A program made the position numbers and the translations under genes. Under the pieces are notes generated by a model, which was given only the letters and a program-made list of their open reading frames with translations, did not search any database and was not told the DNA's origin. A stretch of DNA of 64,000 bases from Nocardia sp. XZ_19_385 (lineage in GTDB: Bacteria; Actinomycetota; Actinomycetes; Mycobacteriales; Mycobacteriaceae), in the NCBI RefSeq assembly GCF_015355755.1, contig NZ_JACVEE010000004.1:620001-684000 (forward strand), written 5' to 3'. How positions within the stretch are numbered: position 1 is the stretch's first letter; each line of letters starts with the position of its first letter. Below are positions 48,685 to 60,315 of the stretch, piece after piece.

Positions 48685-50040
48685 TTACGTCAGATAGCGG
48701 TAAGCCGGGGAACCCGGTTCCAGCCGCTCACACTGGATCGGCGATTCCCGCATGCGCTCCAGCAGGGACTCCAGCCCGTCCGGCGCGCCGAGTTCGATAC
48801 CGACCAGCGCCGCACCGGTTTCCCGGTTGTTGCGCTTGACGTACTCGAACATGGTGATGTCGTCGTCCGGGCCGAGCACCTCGTTGAGGAAGCGCCGCAG
48901 CGCGCCCGGCTCCTGCGGGAAGTCCACCAGGAAGTAGTGCTTGAGGCCCCGGTGCACCAGCGAACGTTCGATGATCTCGCCGTAGCGGGACACATCGTTG
49001 TTGCCGCCGGACACCAGGCACACGACCGTGGAACCCGGCGTCACCTCGACCTCGGCCAGCGCCGAGACCGCCAGCGCACCGGCCGGCTCGGCGATGATGC
49101 CCTCGTTCTGATACAGCTCCAGCATGGCGGTGCAGATCGCGCCCTCGTCGACCTGCATTACGCGGAAAGAGCCTGCGCCGCTGGGGGATTCGGTCGACGT
49201 TAGTAGCGGTAGGGACGCGTGCGAGCGGGCCCGGCCGCCGAAACTGGCGGCCGCCGCGTACGGCAGCTCGCCGATGCGGCGCACCGCGGCACCGTCGACG
49301 AACGGATCGATCTCCGGCAGCGTCACCGGCCCGCCCGCGACCAGCGCCGCGGTCATCGAGGCCGCGCCACCGGGCTCGGCGGCCAGAATCGCGGTGTGCG
49401 GCGCGCGTTCGCGCAGATAGGTGCCGATACCGGCCAGGCAACCACCGCCACCCACCGGCACCACCATCAAATCCGGTGCGACACCGAGCTGTTCGAGCAC
49501 TTCGGCGGCGATGGTGCCCTGCCCGGCTGCGGTGCGCGGATCGTCGAACGGGGGCACCATGGTCGCGCCGGTACGGGCCACATCGTCGACGGCCGCCGCG
49601 GCCGCGGCGTCGTAGGTCTCGCCGATCGCGATGAGCTCGACGAACTCCCCGCCGTGCACCCGGATGCGGTCGCGCTTCTGCTTCGGCGTGGTGGTCGGCA
49701 CGTAGATCCGGCCCTTGATCCCCATCGCCTTACAGGCGTATGCCACACCCTGCGCATGGTTGCCGGCGCTGGCCGCCACCACACCGGCGGCGCGTTCGTC
49801 GGCGGTGAGCTGGACGATCAGGTTGTAGGCGCCGCGCAGCTTGTAGGAGCGCACCGCGGTCAGGTCTTCTCGCTTGAGGTAGACCTGCGCGCCCGACAGG
49901 GCGGATAACCGGGGGCTGAACTGCAGCGGAGTCGGCTCGATAATGTCGGAAATTCGCTTGGCGGCGGCGTCGATCTCGTCCGCGCTGAGCGCCGGACGGG
50001 TATTGGACAGATCGTCGATCACATCAAGCGGATTGGACAC
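48685..50040 (-). CDS. ilvA: Threonine ammonia-lyase, biosynthetic
   Basis: 451 aa. Fold-type II PLP enzyme with the Schiff-base Lys K67 in RSYKLRGAYN, the glycine loop VGGGGCLAGIG and SAGNHAQG. A C-terminal regulatory ACT-like region follows (about 365-451, HYFLVDFPQEPGALRRFLNEV). It makes 2-oxobutyrate from threonine for isoleucine synthesis. Between GELPYAAAA and VDEGAICTAML (about residues 266-296) there are roughly 20 more residues than I expect for the family. The order with the deazaflavin gene upstream matches Rv1558-Rv1559. Confidence 0.95.
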   Translation of the reverse strand: MSNPLDVIDDLSNTRPALSADEIDAAAKRISDIIEPTPLQFSPRLSALSGAQVYLKREDLTAVRSYKLRGAYNLIVQLTADERAAGVVAASAGNHAQGVAYACKAMGIKGRIYVPTTTPKQKRDRIRVHGGEFVELIAIGETYDAAAAAAVDDVARTGATMVPPFDDPRTAAGQGTIAAEVLEQLGVAPDLMVVPVGGGGCLAGIGTYLRERAPHTAILAAEPGGAASMTAALVAGGPVTLPEIDPFVDGAAVRRIGELPYAAAASFGGRARSHASLPLLTSTESPSGAGSFRVMQVDEGAICTAMLELYQNEGIIAEPAGALAVSALAEVEVTPGSTVVCLVSGGNNDVSRYGEIIERSLVHRGLKHYFLVDFPQEPGALRRFLNEVLGPDDDITMFEYVKRNNRETGAALVGIELGAPDGLESLLERMRESPIQCERLEPGSPAYRYLT

Positions 50041-50053
50041 CCGAAATATGCTG

Positions 50054-50086
50054 CCACCCGCCGCGTCGAGCAGACGCGGCGGGTGG
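50054..50086 (-). terminator. Hairpin between deazaflavin gene and ilvA
   Basis: A 14-bp perfect stem (50054-50067 with 50073-50086) with a 5-nt loop. On the minus strand it is followed by CAGCATATTTCGG, a weak U-run. It lies 20 nt after the stop of the gene at 50106 and 14 nt before the ilvA start, so it may separate the two transcripts or attenuate ilvA. Confidence 0.65.
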
Positions 50087-50105
50087 GGGAGAACCGGTTT
50101 ATCGG

Positions 50106-50540
50106 TTACACGGGTGAAAGCACGAAAACCGGAATTTCACGGGTGGTCTTCGTCTGATAATTGGCGTATTCCGGCCAGACCGCCACGGCCCGCTCCCACC
50201 ACAGCGCCTTCTCGTCGCCGGTGACCTCGCGCGCGGTGTAGTCCTTGGTGACGGTGCCGTCGCGCAGCTCGACCTGCGGGTTGGCCTTGATGTTGTGGTA
50301 CCAGACCGGGTGCTTGGGCGCGCCACCCAGCGAGGCGACTACGGCGTACTCGCCGTCGTGCTCGACCCGCATCAGCGGTGTCTTGCGCAGCAGGCCGGTC
50401 TTGGCGCCCTTGGTGGTCAGCAGGACAACCGGTTTGCCCTGCAGGATCGTGCCCTCGGTGCCGCCGGAGTTCTCATACGTTTCGGCCTGCTCACGGGCCC
50501 AATCGGAGGTGCTCGGTGCGTATTCTCCTGTAAGTGGCAT
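50106..50540 (-). CDS. Deazaflavin (F420)-dependent nitroreductase-family protein
   Basis: 144 aa of the DDN/Rv1558 type: [56 protein letters not shown] is the conserved core (GAKTG and WYHN are the hallmarks). These proteins bind F420H2 and reduce quinones or nitro compounds. ATG 50540. Placed directly upstream of ilvA as in M. tuberculosis. Confidence 0.92.
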   Translation of the reverse strand: MPLTGEYAPSTSDWAREQAETYENSGGTEGTILQGKPVVLLTTKGAKTGLLRKTPLMRVEHDGEYAVVASLGGAPKHPVWYHNIKANPQVELRDGTVTKDYTAREVTGDEKALWWERAVAVWPEYANYQTKTTREIPVFVLSPV

Positions 50541-50647
50541 AACCAGGAAAACGCCCGCCGGACCGATCGTGTTCCCGGAGCTGTCAGGTTCCCCACACAG
50601 CCGAAAGTTTGGTAGACCGAACTTCGCTATCCGTATATCCTGACGAT

Positions 50648-50887
50648 ATGAAGACGGTCTACCCCCACACGGTCGATATCGCGGGTTCCGCGTGGCCGGT
50701 GTTCAAGCTCGAGGCGCTCGCCGCGGGCTTGCTGGCCGGTCTCATCCTGGCCCTGGTCATCGGCTCGTTGCAGGTAGCGGTGCTGGTCGGCGCGGCTGTC
50801 GCCGCCGGGCGCTGGGCTCTCGGGTCCGCCGGAGCGCGGCGTTCGAGCCCGCCTCGCCGCACCCATCAGGTTCTCGCCGCGCACTGA
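50648..50887 (+). CDS. Small membrane protein, unknown function
   Basis: 79 aa from ATG 50648. About 20 polar residues are followed by one or two hydrophobic helices (about 24-58, [19 protein letters not shown] and [16 protein letters not shown]) and a basic tail ([11 protein letters not shown]). No recognised family. No clear Shine-Dalgarno, so the message may be leaderless. It converges with the LuxR regulator, 4 bp between stops. Confidence 0.6.
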   Translation: MKTVYPHTVDIAGSAWPVFKLEALAAGLLAGLILALVIGSLQVAVLVGAAVAAGRWALGSAGARRSSPPRRTHQVLAAH

Positions 50888-50891
50888 GCGC

Positions 50892-53600
50892 TCACTCCAG
50901 CGGCAGCGCCGCGAGTTCGCCCCGCGACACCACCCCCAGCTTCGGATACGCCTTGTACAGGTGATGCCCCACCGTGCGCGGACTCAGGAACAGCTGCGCC
51001 GCGATGTCCCGGTTCGACATGCCCTGCGCCGCCAGCCGGACGATCTGGAGTTCCTGCGGGGTGAGGGCCGCCAGGACCCCGGCGGCCGGGCGGGCCGTGG
51101 CGCCGACGCCGAGGGCGGCGAGTTCGGTGCGGGCGCGGTCGGCCCAAGGTGTGGCGTCGAGCCGGTCGAACGTTTCCAGGGCCGGTTGTAATTGGTTGCG
51201 GGCGTCGACCTTTCGCCGGGTGCGCCGGAGCCATTCGCCGTAGAGCAGCTGCGTGCGAGCCTGCTCGAAAGGTCTGCCGCCCACCTCCAGCGCTGCCTGA
51301 AAGTTGTGCTCCGCCTCGGCATCCGGCCCGGCCAGTGCCCGGCAGCGGTGCGCGAGCGCGGCGACCCAGGACCGGCCCGATCGTTCGGCCCATGCTTCGA
51401 GGCGCTGAAGCGCCTCCTCCGCGCGCTTCGAATTGCCCAGGCGGACAGCGGCTTCGATCAGATCCGGCAGGGTGCGCAACCCGATCACATGGTGGGCGGC
51501 GGGCTCCTCCGCCAGTAGTTCGAACCGGGTCAGTGCGCTGTCGACCTTGCCCTGGCCCAGCTCGAGCAGGCCGAGCGCCGCATGTGCCCAGGTGGCGCCC
51601 GGGGCGTCGGCGCCGCCGAGAGGCGCGGCCAGTGCCTGGCCGACCAGGTCGCGGCAGTCCTGCTCGCGGCCTTCCAGCGCGGCCAGATACCCCAGGCACG
51701 CCGATTGCTGACTGACCCAATGCGACTGCCCGATGTCCGCGGCGATGCGCAATCCCTCGGTCGCCGCGAGCCGCGCCTCGGTGGGACGACCCAGAAAGGT
51801 TTCGGCTTCGGCGCGGAAGAACAGCAGGGTGGGCAGCAGCGCGAGACGACCCTGCTCGCGGCATTCGGCGATCAGCTCACGCGCCAGATCGGTGACCTGA
51901 TCATCTTGTCCCACAACCAAACCCGCGCCACACATCTGCACCAGATCGCGTGGGCTGTCCGCGCCGGTGCGGCGGGCGCCGGCAGCGGCGGCGCGCAGGT
52001 CGACGGTGTAGCGGCCCTCGATCGCGGCCACGGTGTAGCGGGTGATGTGTGCCAGCGGTTCGGTGTCCGGCAGGGCCAGGGTGGTCAGATGGGCGGCGAC
52101 CTGCGCGAGTTCTCCGGCGCCGAGGTACCAGGCGGCGTGTACCGCTTGGGCGAGCATGCGGGCCGCGCGCACCGGATCCTGGGTGCGCACTGCCTCCGCG
52201 CCGGTGAGCAGCCGGTGGTGCGCCGAAAAGGGTTTGCCCGCACCGAATTCCGATGTCGCGCGCACCAGGTCGAGTCGAGCGCGCAGTAGCGTTGCCGGTT
52301 CGTCGTCGCCGTGTTCCGGTCCGATCATGGCGGCCGCGCGTTCGGCGAGGTCGCCCGCGCGATCCAATTGCCCGGCCTCACCCGCGGTTTCGGCCGCCGC
52401 CACCAGCCGGCGGACCCGGGCGGCCGGGTCGGTGCTCAATCCGGCGGCCCGCTCGTAGGCGGCGACCGCGCCGGAGTACCCGCTGCGGCGCCGGGCCCGC
52501 TCCGCGCTGTCTTCCAGTGCGGCCGCGGTGTTTTCATCGGGACCGGTGGCGGCGGAGGCGAGGTGCCAGGCGCGCAGATCGGCTTCCTCCGGCGCGACGA
52601 GCGCCGCGGCCAGCGCGGCATGGGCGGCCAGGCGCTGCGCCAGCGGTGTGCCCTGGTAGACCGCCGACCGCAGCAGCGGGTGCCGGAATCCCAGCGACCG
52701 CCCGTCGCTGTGCACCAGCCCGGCATCCTGTGCCGGTTGCAGGTCGGCCAGCTGGGCGCCGAGCGCCGTCGCGGCCCGCAGGATCGTCGCGAGGTCATCG
52801 GTTCCGGCCGCCGCGGCGGCTACCAGCAGCGTCCGGGTCGCGGCCGGCATCCGGCTCACCTGGCCGTGAAAGGCGACCTGGAGGCGCTGGGTCAGCGGCA
52901 GCGGATTCGGTCCCGAACCCGGCGCCTCGGTGGCCAGCACGGCCGGCAGCTCCAGCAACGCCAGCGGGTTGCCATAGGCCTCGGTCAGCAGGCGGTACCG
53001 CACGGCGGGGGAGAGGTCGGGAGCCCGGCTGTCCACCAGCGCCGCCGCCGCTTCCTGGCGCAGGCCGGTCAGGGTCAGCTCCGGCAGGCCCGGCGCGGGG
53101 AAATCGCGCGCACCCGCGCGGGTCGCGAAGATGACCGCCACCCCCTCGGCCTCGAGCCGGCGCGCGACGAACAGCAGCGTTTCCGCGGACGCCCGGTCCA
53201 GCCAGTGCGCGTCATCGATCAGGCACAGCAGCGGCCCTTCCGTGGACTCCTCGGCCAGCAGCGACAGCACCGCGAGCCCGACCAGCATGCGGTCGGCGGG
53301 TTCGCCGTCGCCCAGGCCGAACGCGGCGTGCAAGGCGGCGCGCTGCCGCGCGGGCAGGGTTTCGGTCAGGGCGAGGCCCGGGCGCAGCAGCAGATGCAGC
53401 GCCGCGAACGGCAACTCCGCCTCGGATTCGATACCGGCGCTGCGCACCGTCGGAATGCCTTGGGCGGCGGCGTAATCCAGCAACGATGTCTTGCCGATTC
53501 CGGGCTCACCGCGCAGGATCAGCGCGCCGCTGCGGCCCTCGCGCGCCTGGGCGAGCAGCCGATCGATCTCCGCTTGTTCGGCTTCTCGTCCATGGAGCAT
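50892..53600 (-). CDS. LAL-type LuxR regulator with ATPase domain
   Basis: About 902 aa from ATG 53600 (GTG 53606 is an alternative). N-terminal AAA ATPase with Walker A LRGEPGIGKTSLLD and Walker B GPLLCLIDDAHWLD. A long helical/TPR-like middle follows. The C-terminal LuxR helix-turn-helix is LTPQELQIVRLAAQGMSNRDIAAQLFLSPRTVGHHLYKAYPKLG. MalT-like large regulators of this kind respond to small molecules. It is divergent from the MspA-type porin gene, a possible target. Confidence 0.9.
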   Translation of the reverse strand: MLHGREAEQAEIDRLLAQAREGRSGALILRGEPGIGKTSLLDYAAAQGIPTVRSAGIESEAELPFAALHLLLRPGLALTETLPARQRAALHAAFGLGDGEPADRMLVGLAVLSLLAEESTEGPLLCLIDDAHWLDRASAETLLFVARRLEAEGVAVIFATRAGARDFPAPGLPELTLTGLRQEAAAALVDSRAPDLSPAVRYRLLTEAYGNPLALLELPAVLATEAPGSGPNPLPLTQRLQVAFHGQVSRMPAATRTLLVAAAAAGTDDLATILRAATALGAQLADLQPAQDAGLVHSDGRSLGFRHPLLRSAVYQGTPLAQRLAAHAALAAALVAPEEADLRAWHLASAATGPDENTAAALEDSAERARRRSGYSGAVAAYERAAGLSTDPAARVRRLVAAAETAGEAGQLDRAGDLAERAAAMIGPEHGDDEPATLLRARLDLVRATSEFGAGKPFSAHHRLLTGAEAVRTQDPVRAARMLAQAVHAAWYLGAGELAQVAAHLTTLALPDTEPLAHITRYTVAAIEGRYTVDLRAAAAGARRTGADSPRDLVQMCGAGLVVGQDDQVTDLARELIAECREQGRLALLPTLLFFRAEAETFLGRPTEARLAATEGLRIAADIGQSHWVSQQSACLGYLAALEGREQDCRDLVGQALAAPLGGADAPGATWAHAALGLLELGQGKVDSALTRFELLAEEPAAHHVIGLRTLPDLIEAAVRLGNSKRAEEALQRLEAWAERSGRSWVAALAHRCRALAGPDAEAEHNFQAALEVGGRPFEQARTQLLYGEWLRRTRRKVDARNQLQPALETFDRLDATPWADRARTELAALGVGATARPAAGVLAALTPQELQIVRLAAQGMSNRDIAAQLFLSPRTVGHHLYKAYPKLGVVSRGELAALPLE

Positions 53601-53711
53601 GCCCACACCGTATCCGGCGGCCGGACAGGCGATCATCAGTTCCGTCCGTGGCCGAGCTGTAGCCGTGTCACACCCGTTTCACATAGCGATCTGCTACTAC
53701 AGTCACTTCAC

Positions 53712-54326
53712 ATGCCGTCGTATCTCAGCAGAGCGTGCCTGGCGTTTGCCGGGTCACTAGTCATGGTTGGCATGACGTCGCTCGTGGCGCCGTCGGCAGA
53801 CGGGGAAGCCGTCAGTATGCCCCCGCACGAACGGTCCTATCTCGCGCCCAACGGGCTCACTTTCATGGTGGGCAGCCGCGACGAGACGATCAACCGGATC
53901 CCCCCGCTCAACATGATCGGCACCACCCGCGAGGTGCTGGTCAGTGGCGTCGCCTACGGCCGGCTCGAGGGTGCGAGCACCGGCAAGATTCAGGTCGGAT
54001 ACCACGTCGGATGCGCCGTGGACCTCGGTTCCGCCCTCGTCGGCGTCACCCCCGACGACCTCCCCTTTTCGGAAAGCCCACTCGGAACCTTCAACCCCAA
54101 TCCGGTCGCCACGATCAACCTCAGCGCCGGGGAAGTGAAGGAAGTCGTGATCCGGGAGAAGAAGATGGTCGCGGGCAAGGTCATCTACCTGGGTGTGCGC
54201 GATTTTCACATCGTGGTCAATTCCTGCACCGGCCCCGTGACGCTGCGGCAGTTCACCTACGTGTTGCTGGAATCCGAGGACACCGACGATTCCGGTGCCG
54301 TTTTCGGCGAACCCACCTGGATGTAG
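53712..54326 (+). CDS. MspA-family porin
   Basis: 204 aa. A Sec signal peptide of about 31 residues is followed by a mature domain with the MspA-like phrases PPLNMIGTTREVLVSGVAYGRL, GKIQVGYHVGCAVDL and TFVYVLLESED-type C-terminus (RQFTYVLLESEDTDD). MspA proteins form octameric outer-membrane channels in mycolate-containing actinobacteria, so this supports a mycolic-acid envelope. ATG 53712. A terminator follows at 54357. Divergent from the LAL regulator. Confidence 0.85.
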   Translation: MPSYLSRACLAFAGSLVMVGMTSLVAPSADGEAVSMPPHERSYLAPNGLTFMVGSRDETINRIPPLNMIGTTREVLVSGVAYGRLEGASTGKIQVGYHVGCAVDLGSALVGVTPDDLPFSESPLGTFNPNPVATINLSAGEVKEVVIREKKMVAGKVIYLGVRDFHIVVNSCTGPVTLRQFTYVLLESEDTDDSGAVFGEPTWM

Positions 54327-54356
54327 CGCACCCCTACTCGATCCGAATTCGTAAAA

Positions 54357-54379
54357 CCCTGGCATAGCCGGGGCTTTTT
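54357..54379 (+). terminator. Rho-independent terminator of the porin gene
   Basis: CCCTGGC pairs with GCCGGGG (one G-U pair) around a 3-nt loop at 54357-54373, and CTTTTTC follows at 54374-54380. It lies 30 nt after the porin stop. Confidence 0.85.
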
Positions 54380-54471
54380 CGGTATGCAACTAACGAACGC
54401 TGCGCCGATCCCGATGATTCGGGTAGTCGGGTACGCAGGTTTCGACGGGGATCAGAGGGGACGATTTACCT

Positions 54472-55791
54472 ATGAAACGCCTGGTGGTTTGCTGTGACGG
54501 CACCTGGAAAGCCGAGAACAGCGATACGGTCTCGAATATCATCAAGATCGCGCAATCGGTCCGGCCGCACGCGCCCGGTCCGGATGGGCAGCCGGTGCGT
54601 CAGCACGTCATCTACGTATCCGGTCCCGGCGCAAGGGGATTCACCGCGGACCGCTTGTTCGGTGGCGCGTTCGGGCTGGGTCTGGAAGCCAATTTGTCGG
54701 CCGCGTACTGGCAGGTCGCGGTCAATTGGGAGCCGGGCGACGAGATTTTCGTCTTCGGCTTCAGCCGCGGCGCCTACACCGCCCGCAGCTTGATCGGGCT
54801 CATCGATCGAATCGGGATCATGACCCCCGAATCGATGATCGGCGGTTTCTATCCGAAGGCATTCACGATGTATCGGCGACGCGGCAAGAAACTGCCGTGG
54901 CGCAAACCGCCGACCGAGACGGACTGGCAGAAATTCCGCGCCGACCACAGCTATCCGCGCTTCGACATCGATTTCATCGGCGTATTCGACACCGTCGGCG
55001 CGCTCGGCGTGCCCGGGTTGACCGCGTGGCGGCACCGCTTCCACAACACCGATCTGTCCGAGCGGGTGCTGTGCGCGCGCCAGGCGCTGGCCATCGATGA
55101 GCGGCGGCGCAATTTCGAGCCGTGCCTGTGGCAGGTGCCGGTCGAACTGGAGCGCAAGTACCGCCGCATCAAGCGCCGCGGGAACGACCGGGTCAAGCAG
55201 GTCTGGTTCGAGGGCGTGCACAGCGACATCGGTGGCGGATACGCCGAATGCGGTCTGTCCGACATCACCCTGCGCTGGATGGTCGGCGAGGCCGAAGCCG
55301 AGGGCCTGGCCTTCGACCGCGTACGCCTCGACAACCTGTCGGAGGGTTGCGCGGGCAAGGAGAAGCACCTGCTGCGGCACAATTCGCTCGGCCCGGTTTA
55401 CGTAGTGCTCAACGCATTGCGCACTTTGCGCGGCGCGATCAGCCAACTCGGTCCGCGCGGGCCGATTCCGGCCCGGTTCTACTGGAACTCCTGGCGCCGG
55501 CTGCGCGTGAACAACGATCACGGCGTCCTGCTGGCCTCGACCGTGGACGAAACCTCCGGCTACGAGCCCTACAACCTGCGGCACTGGCAGGAAGATCTCG
55601 GCGGCGCGTTCCCGGCGGAACTGATCGAGAAGATCCCGGCCCTCGACGCGACCACGGTCACGCCGGACACCTGTGACTCCTCAGGCTCGCACGAGCAGAG
55701 CGACTGGCAGCCGGGCGAACATTTTCTCCAGCCGAGTTCGGCCGGAGAACGTGTGACCGGTGAGCCGGTCGGTCCAGGTGCCCTGCGGTAG
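54472..55791 (+). CDS. DUF2235 alpha/beta-hydrolase (Tle1-like lipase fold)
   Basis: 439 aa. It opens with KRLVVCCDGTWKAE, then the nucleophile motif FGFSRGAYTARSL with S98, the Asp region IGVFDTVGALGVPG and the His region WFEGVHSDIGGGYAE. This is the DUF2235 set, shared with type VI secretion phospholipase effectors but also found alone as here. No secretion genes or signal peptide are present, so a cytoplasmic hydrolase is more likely. Its last 111 nt (37 codons) lie over the convergent treY end; those residues look like a non-conserved tail. Confidence 0.9.
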   Translation: MKRLVVCCDGTWKAENSDTVSNIIKIAQSVRPHAPGPDGQPVRQHVIYVSGPGARGFTADRLFGGAFGLGLEANLSAAYWQVAVNWEPGDEIFVFGFSRGAYTARSLIGLIDRIGIMTPESMIGGFYPKAFTMYRRRGKKLPWRKPPTETDWQKFRADHSYPRFDIDFIGVFDTVGALGVPGLTAWRHRFHNTDLSERVLCARQALAIDERRRNFEPCLWQVPVELERKYRRIKRRGNDRVKQVWFEGVHSDIGGGYAECGLSDITLRWMVGEAEAEGLAFDRVRLDNLSEGCAGKEKHLLRHNSLGPVYVVLNALRTLRGAISQLGPRGPIPARFYWNSWRRLRVNNDHGVLLASTVDETSGYEPYNLRHWQEDLGGAFPAELIEKIPALDATTVTPDTCDSSGSHEQSDWQPGEHFLQPSSAGERVTGEPVGPGALR

Positions 55792-58095
55792 CTCCAAAGT
55801 CGTATCGGTCCAGCCGTTTTCGGCGAGCCCGACCGAATGCCGGGTGGCCGCCACCAGCACTTCCGCGGCCTCACCCACCCGCCCGCGGGTAAAGGCCACC
55901 AGCCGGCGCGCCTGCTCCCCGGTGGCGAACAGCGGTTGATAGGTGCCGCCGACGAAGCAGTCGGGCCGTTCCCGGCGCAGCCACAGCGCGTAGGCGACGA
56001 TCCACATCTTCGCCGCGCCGCTGGGATCCAATGCCGGTGTGCCGGTCAGCGATTGCAGCATGCCGGTGCGGGCGGAGAAGTCCACCGGGCGCCGGTTGTC
56101 CGGGTCGACGAGCGAGTCCTCCCACAGTTCGCAGCCCTGGTAGAGGTCCGGTATGCCAGGGCCGCACAGCTGTAGCAGCTTCTGCGCCAGCGAATCCGAC
56201 CACGCGTGCGGGGCCAGGTCGTGGGTCAGGTCGCTGAGTTCGGCGCCGACCGGGCCGTCGATGACCGCGTCGATCCAGCCGTGCACCGCGGCCTCGAACT
56301 CGGCATCCGGGTCCTCCCAGCAGGATCGGGTGCCCGCCTCGCGAACGGCCTTCTCCGCGAACAGATGCAGCCGCTCGCGCAGGCCCGGCACCGAGGAGGC
56401 CGGGCGGCCGTCGGCGGGCCAGACCCCGAACATGTTCTGCAGCAGGAACAGTGCGGTCGGACCGTCCGGCGCCGGCGTCAGCTCCAGCCAGGAGTCGACC
56501 GAGCGCGACCAGGTGCTCGCCACCTGCGAGAGCACCCCGATCCGCGCCCGCACATCCTCACCGCGCTTGGTGTCGTGCGTGGACAGCGTGGTCATGGTGG
56601 CCGGCCAGCGCTGCGCGCGATCGATATTGGCAAGGTGGAACTCGTTGAGCGAGTGGCCGAATCGGGCCGGGTTGCCGCCCACCTCCTGCAGCGACACCAG
56701 CCGGGCGGCCCGGTAGAACATGGTGTCCTCGACGGCCTTGGCGGTCATCGCGCCGCACACCTGACCGAACCGCACCGCCGCCTCGCCGTCGGCGGCCAGT
56801 GCTGCCACCAGCACCGAAAGGGGCGGGGTGAGTTCGGTGTTGCGCCGCTCCACCTCGGCGATGATCGCCCCCGTCATGCCTGCCAGCGGCGCGTACTCCA
56901 CGCGATACACCGGCATGAAAGCCAGTACCTCGATGGTGGCGTTGGTCAGCGCCAGGGTGTCCGAATCCGGCACTCCCGCATCGCGTTTGATCGCCTCGAC
57001 GAGCCGGCGGATCTCCGGCGCGAGAATCGTCTCCGCCACCGCGCGTTTGATGCGATGCTCGGTTTCGCCGAACCAGGCGCGGTCGCTGCCGTGGCCGGCG
57101 ACGCGGCGGGACAGGTCGGTCAGCGCCTGCTCACCCGCCGGGTCGATGAGTACGCCGCCGAGCCCGGCCAGCGCGTCGTAGCCGGTGGTGCCGTCGACCG
57201 GCAGGGTCGGATCCAGCGGCTCCCGGTTGGCCAGGATCTTCTCCACCAGCAGCAACCGGTGCGGGCCGATCAGCTGCCGCAGCTTCGCCAGATACGCGCT
57301 GGGATAGGACAATCCGTCCGGATGGTCGACTCGCACGCCGTCGATGAGGCCGTGGTCGCACCAGGCGGCCAGCTCCCGATGGGTGGCCTCGAAGACCTCC
57401 GGATCCTCCTGGCGGAGCGCGGCCAGGCTGCTGATCGCGAAGAACCGGCGATAGGTGCACAACCCCGCTTTCCAGCTCACCAGGCGGTAATGCTGCTTGT
57501 CGTGAATGCGCAGCGCGTTGTCGCCGTCGGTGTCCGGGGCGATCGGGAAGCGCAGATCATGCAGGGCCAGCATGGGTTCCGGTCCGGAACGGTCCACGGT
57601 CAGCTTGGCCGGATCGTTCTCGCTCTGCAGCACCGGCAGCGCCAGCCGTCCGCCCGCACCGTTGGCGGGGCTCCAGTCGATGTCGAAGAAGTGTGCGAAC
57701 TTCGACTCGGGGCCGTTGCGTAAGACGTTCCACCACCACGGGTTCTGTCGCGGATCGGCGACGCCGACATGGTTGGGCACCAGATCCACGATCAAACCCA
57801 TACCGCGGCTGCGGACTTCGTCGGCGAGCGCTTTGAAGCCGAGCGGACCGCCGAGTGCCGCCGAGACGGTGGTGGGGTCGGTGACGTCGTAGCCGTGCGT
57901 CGAGCCCGGCGCCGCGGTCAGGATGGGGGATAGGTATAGGTGCGAAATACCCAGCTGCTGTAGGTATTCCGCGATGGCGCGGGCATCGGCGAAGGTCAGG
58001 GCGTCCGGCCGGAGCTGCAACCGGTAGGTGCTGCGGACCGGAGTCGAACGGGCCCGGATGCGGGGCCTTTTCAGTGGATCGGTGTCATGAGTCAT
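55681..58095 (-). CDS. treY: Malto-oligosyltrehalose synthase
   Basis: 804 aa GH13 protein. STYRLQLRPDALTFADA, YLSPILTAAPGSTHGYDVTDP, DLVPNHVGVADPRQNPWWWNVL and GVRVDHPDGLSYPSAYL are the TreY signatures; THDTKRGEDVRARI follows. It rearranges the reducing-end glucose of maltodextrins into a trehalose unit. Start ATG 58095 is 6 bp after the treX stop, so treX-treY form one operon. Its 3' end overlaps the convergent DUF2235 gene. Confidence 0.97.
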   Translation of the reverse strand: MTHDTDPLKRPRIRARSTPVRSTYRLQLRPDALTFADARAIAEYLQQLGISHLYLSPILTAAPGSTHGYDVTDPTTVSAALGGPLGFKALADEVRSRGMGLIVDLVPNHVGVADPRQNPWWWNVLRNGPESKFAHFFDIDWSPANGAGGRLALPVLQSENDPAKLTVDRSGPEPMLALHDLRFPIAPDTDGDNALRIHDKQHYRLVSWKAGLCTYRRFFAISSLAALRQEDPEVFEATHRELAAWCDHGLIDGVRVDHPDGLSYPSAYLAKLRQLIGPHRLLLVEKILANREPLDPTLPVDGTTGYDALAGLGGVLIDPAGEQALTDLSRRVAGHGSDRAWFGETEHRIKRAVAETILAPEIRRLVEAIKRDAGVPDSDTLALTNATIEVLAFMPVYRVEYAPLAGMTGAIIAEVERRNTELTPPLSVLVAALAADGEAAVRFGQVCGAMTAKAVEDTMFYRAARLVSLQEVGGNPARFGHSLNEFHLANIDRAQRWPATMTTLSTHDTKRGEDVRARIGVLSQVASTWSRSVDSWLELTPAPDGPTALFLLQNMFGVWPADGRPASSVPGLRERLHLFAEKAVREAGTRSCWEDPDAEFEAAVHGWIDAVIDGPVGAELSDLTHDLAPHAWSDSLAQKLLQLCGPGIPDLYQGCELWEDSLVDPDNRRPVDFSARTGMLQSLTGTPALDPSGAAKMWIVAYALWLRRERPDCFVGGTYQPLFATGEQARRLVAFTRGRVGEAAEVLVAATRHSVGLAENGWTDTTLELPQGTWTDRLTGHTFSGRTRLEKMFARLPVALLVRA

Positions 58096-58101
58096 AGGCG
58101 G

Positions 58102-60222
<2,121 letters not shown>

Positions 60223-60315
60223 GTCTCCGACCCTAGGCGGATGGGAGCCGACGGAGTCGACGGGGTGGGTAAACACAGCGTCATCGGTAGCCTGCGTTGC
60301 GCGGGGTGGCGGCCG

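Noticed and set aside
48685..50040. Catabolic threonine dehydratase (TdcB type)
   Set aside because: The protein is 451 aa with a C-terminal ACT-like domain, as in biosynthetic IlvA.
54472..55791. Type VI secretion effector
   Set aside because: The DUF2235 fold fits, but there are no secretion genes, immunity partner or export signal, and such organisms lack a known type VI system.
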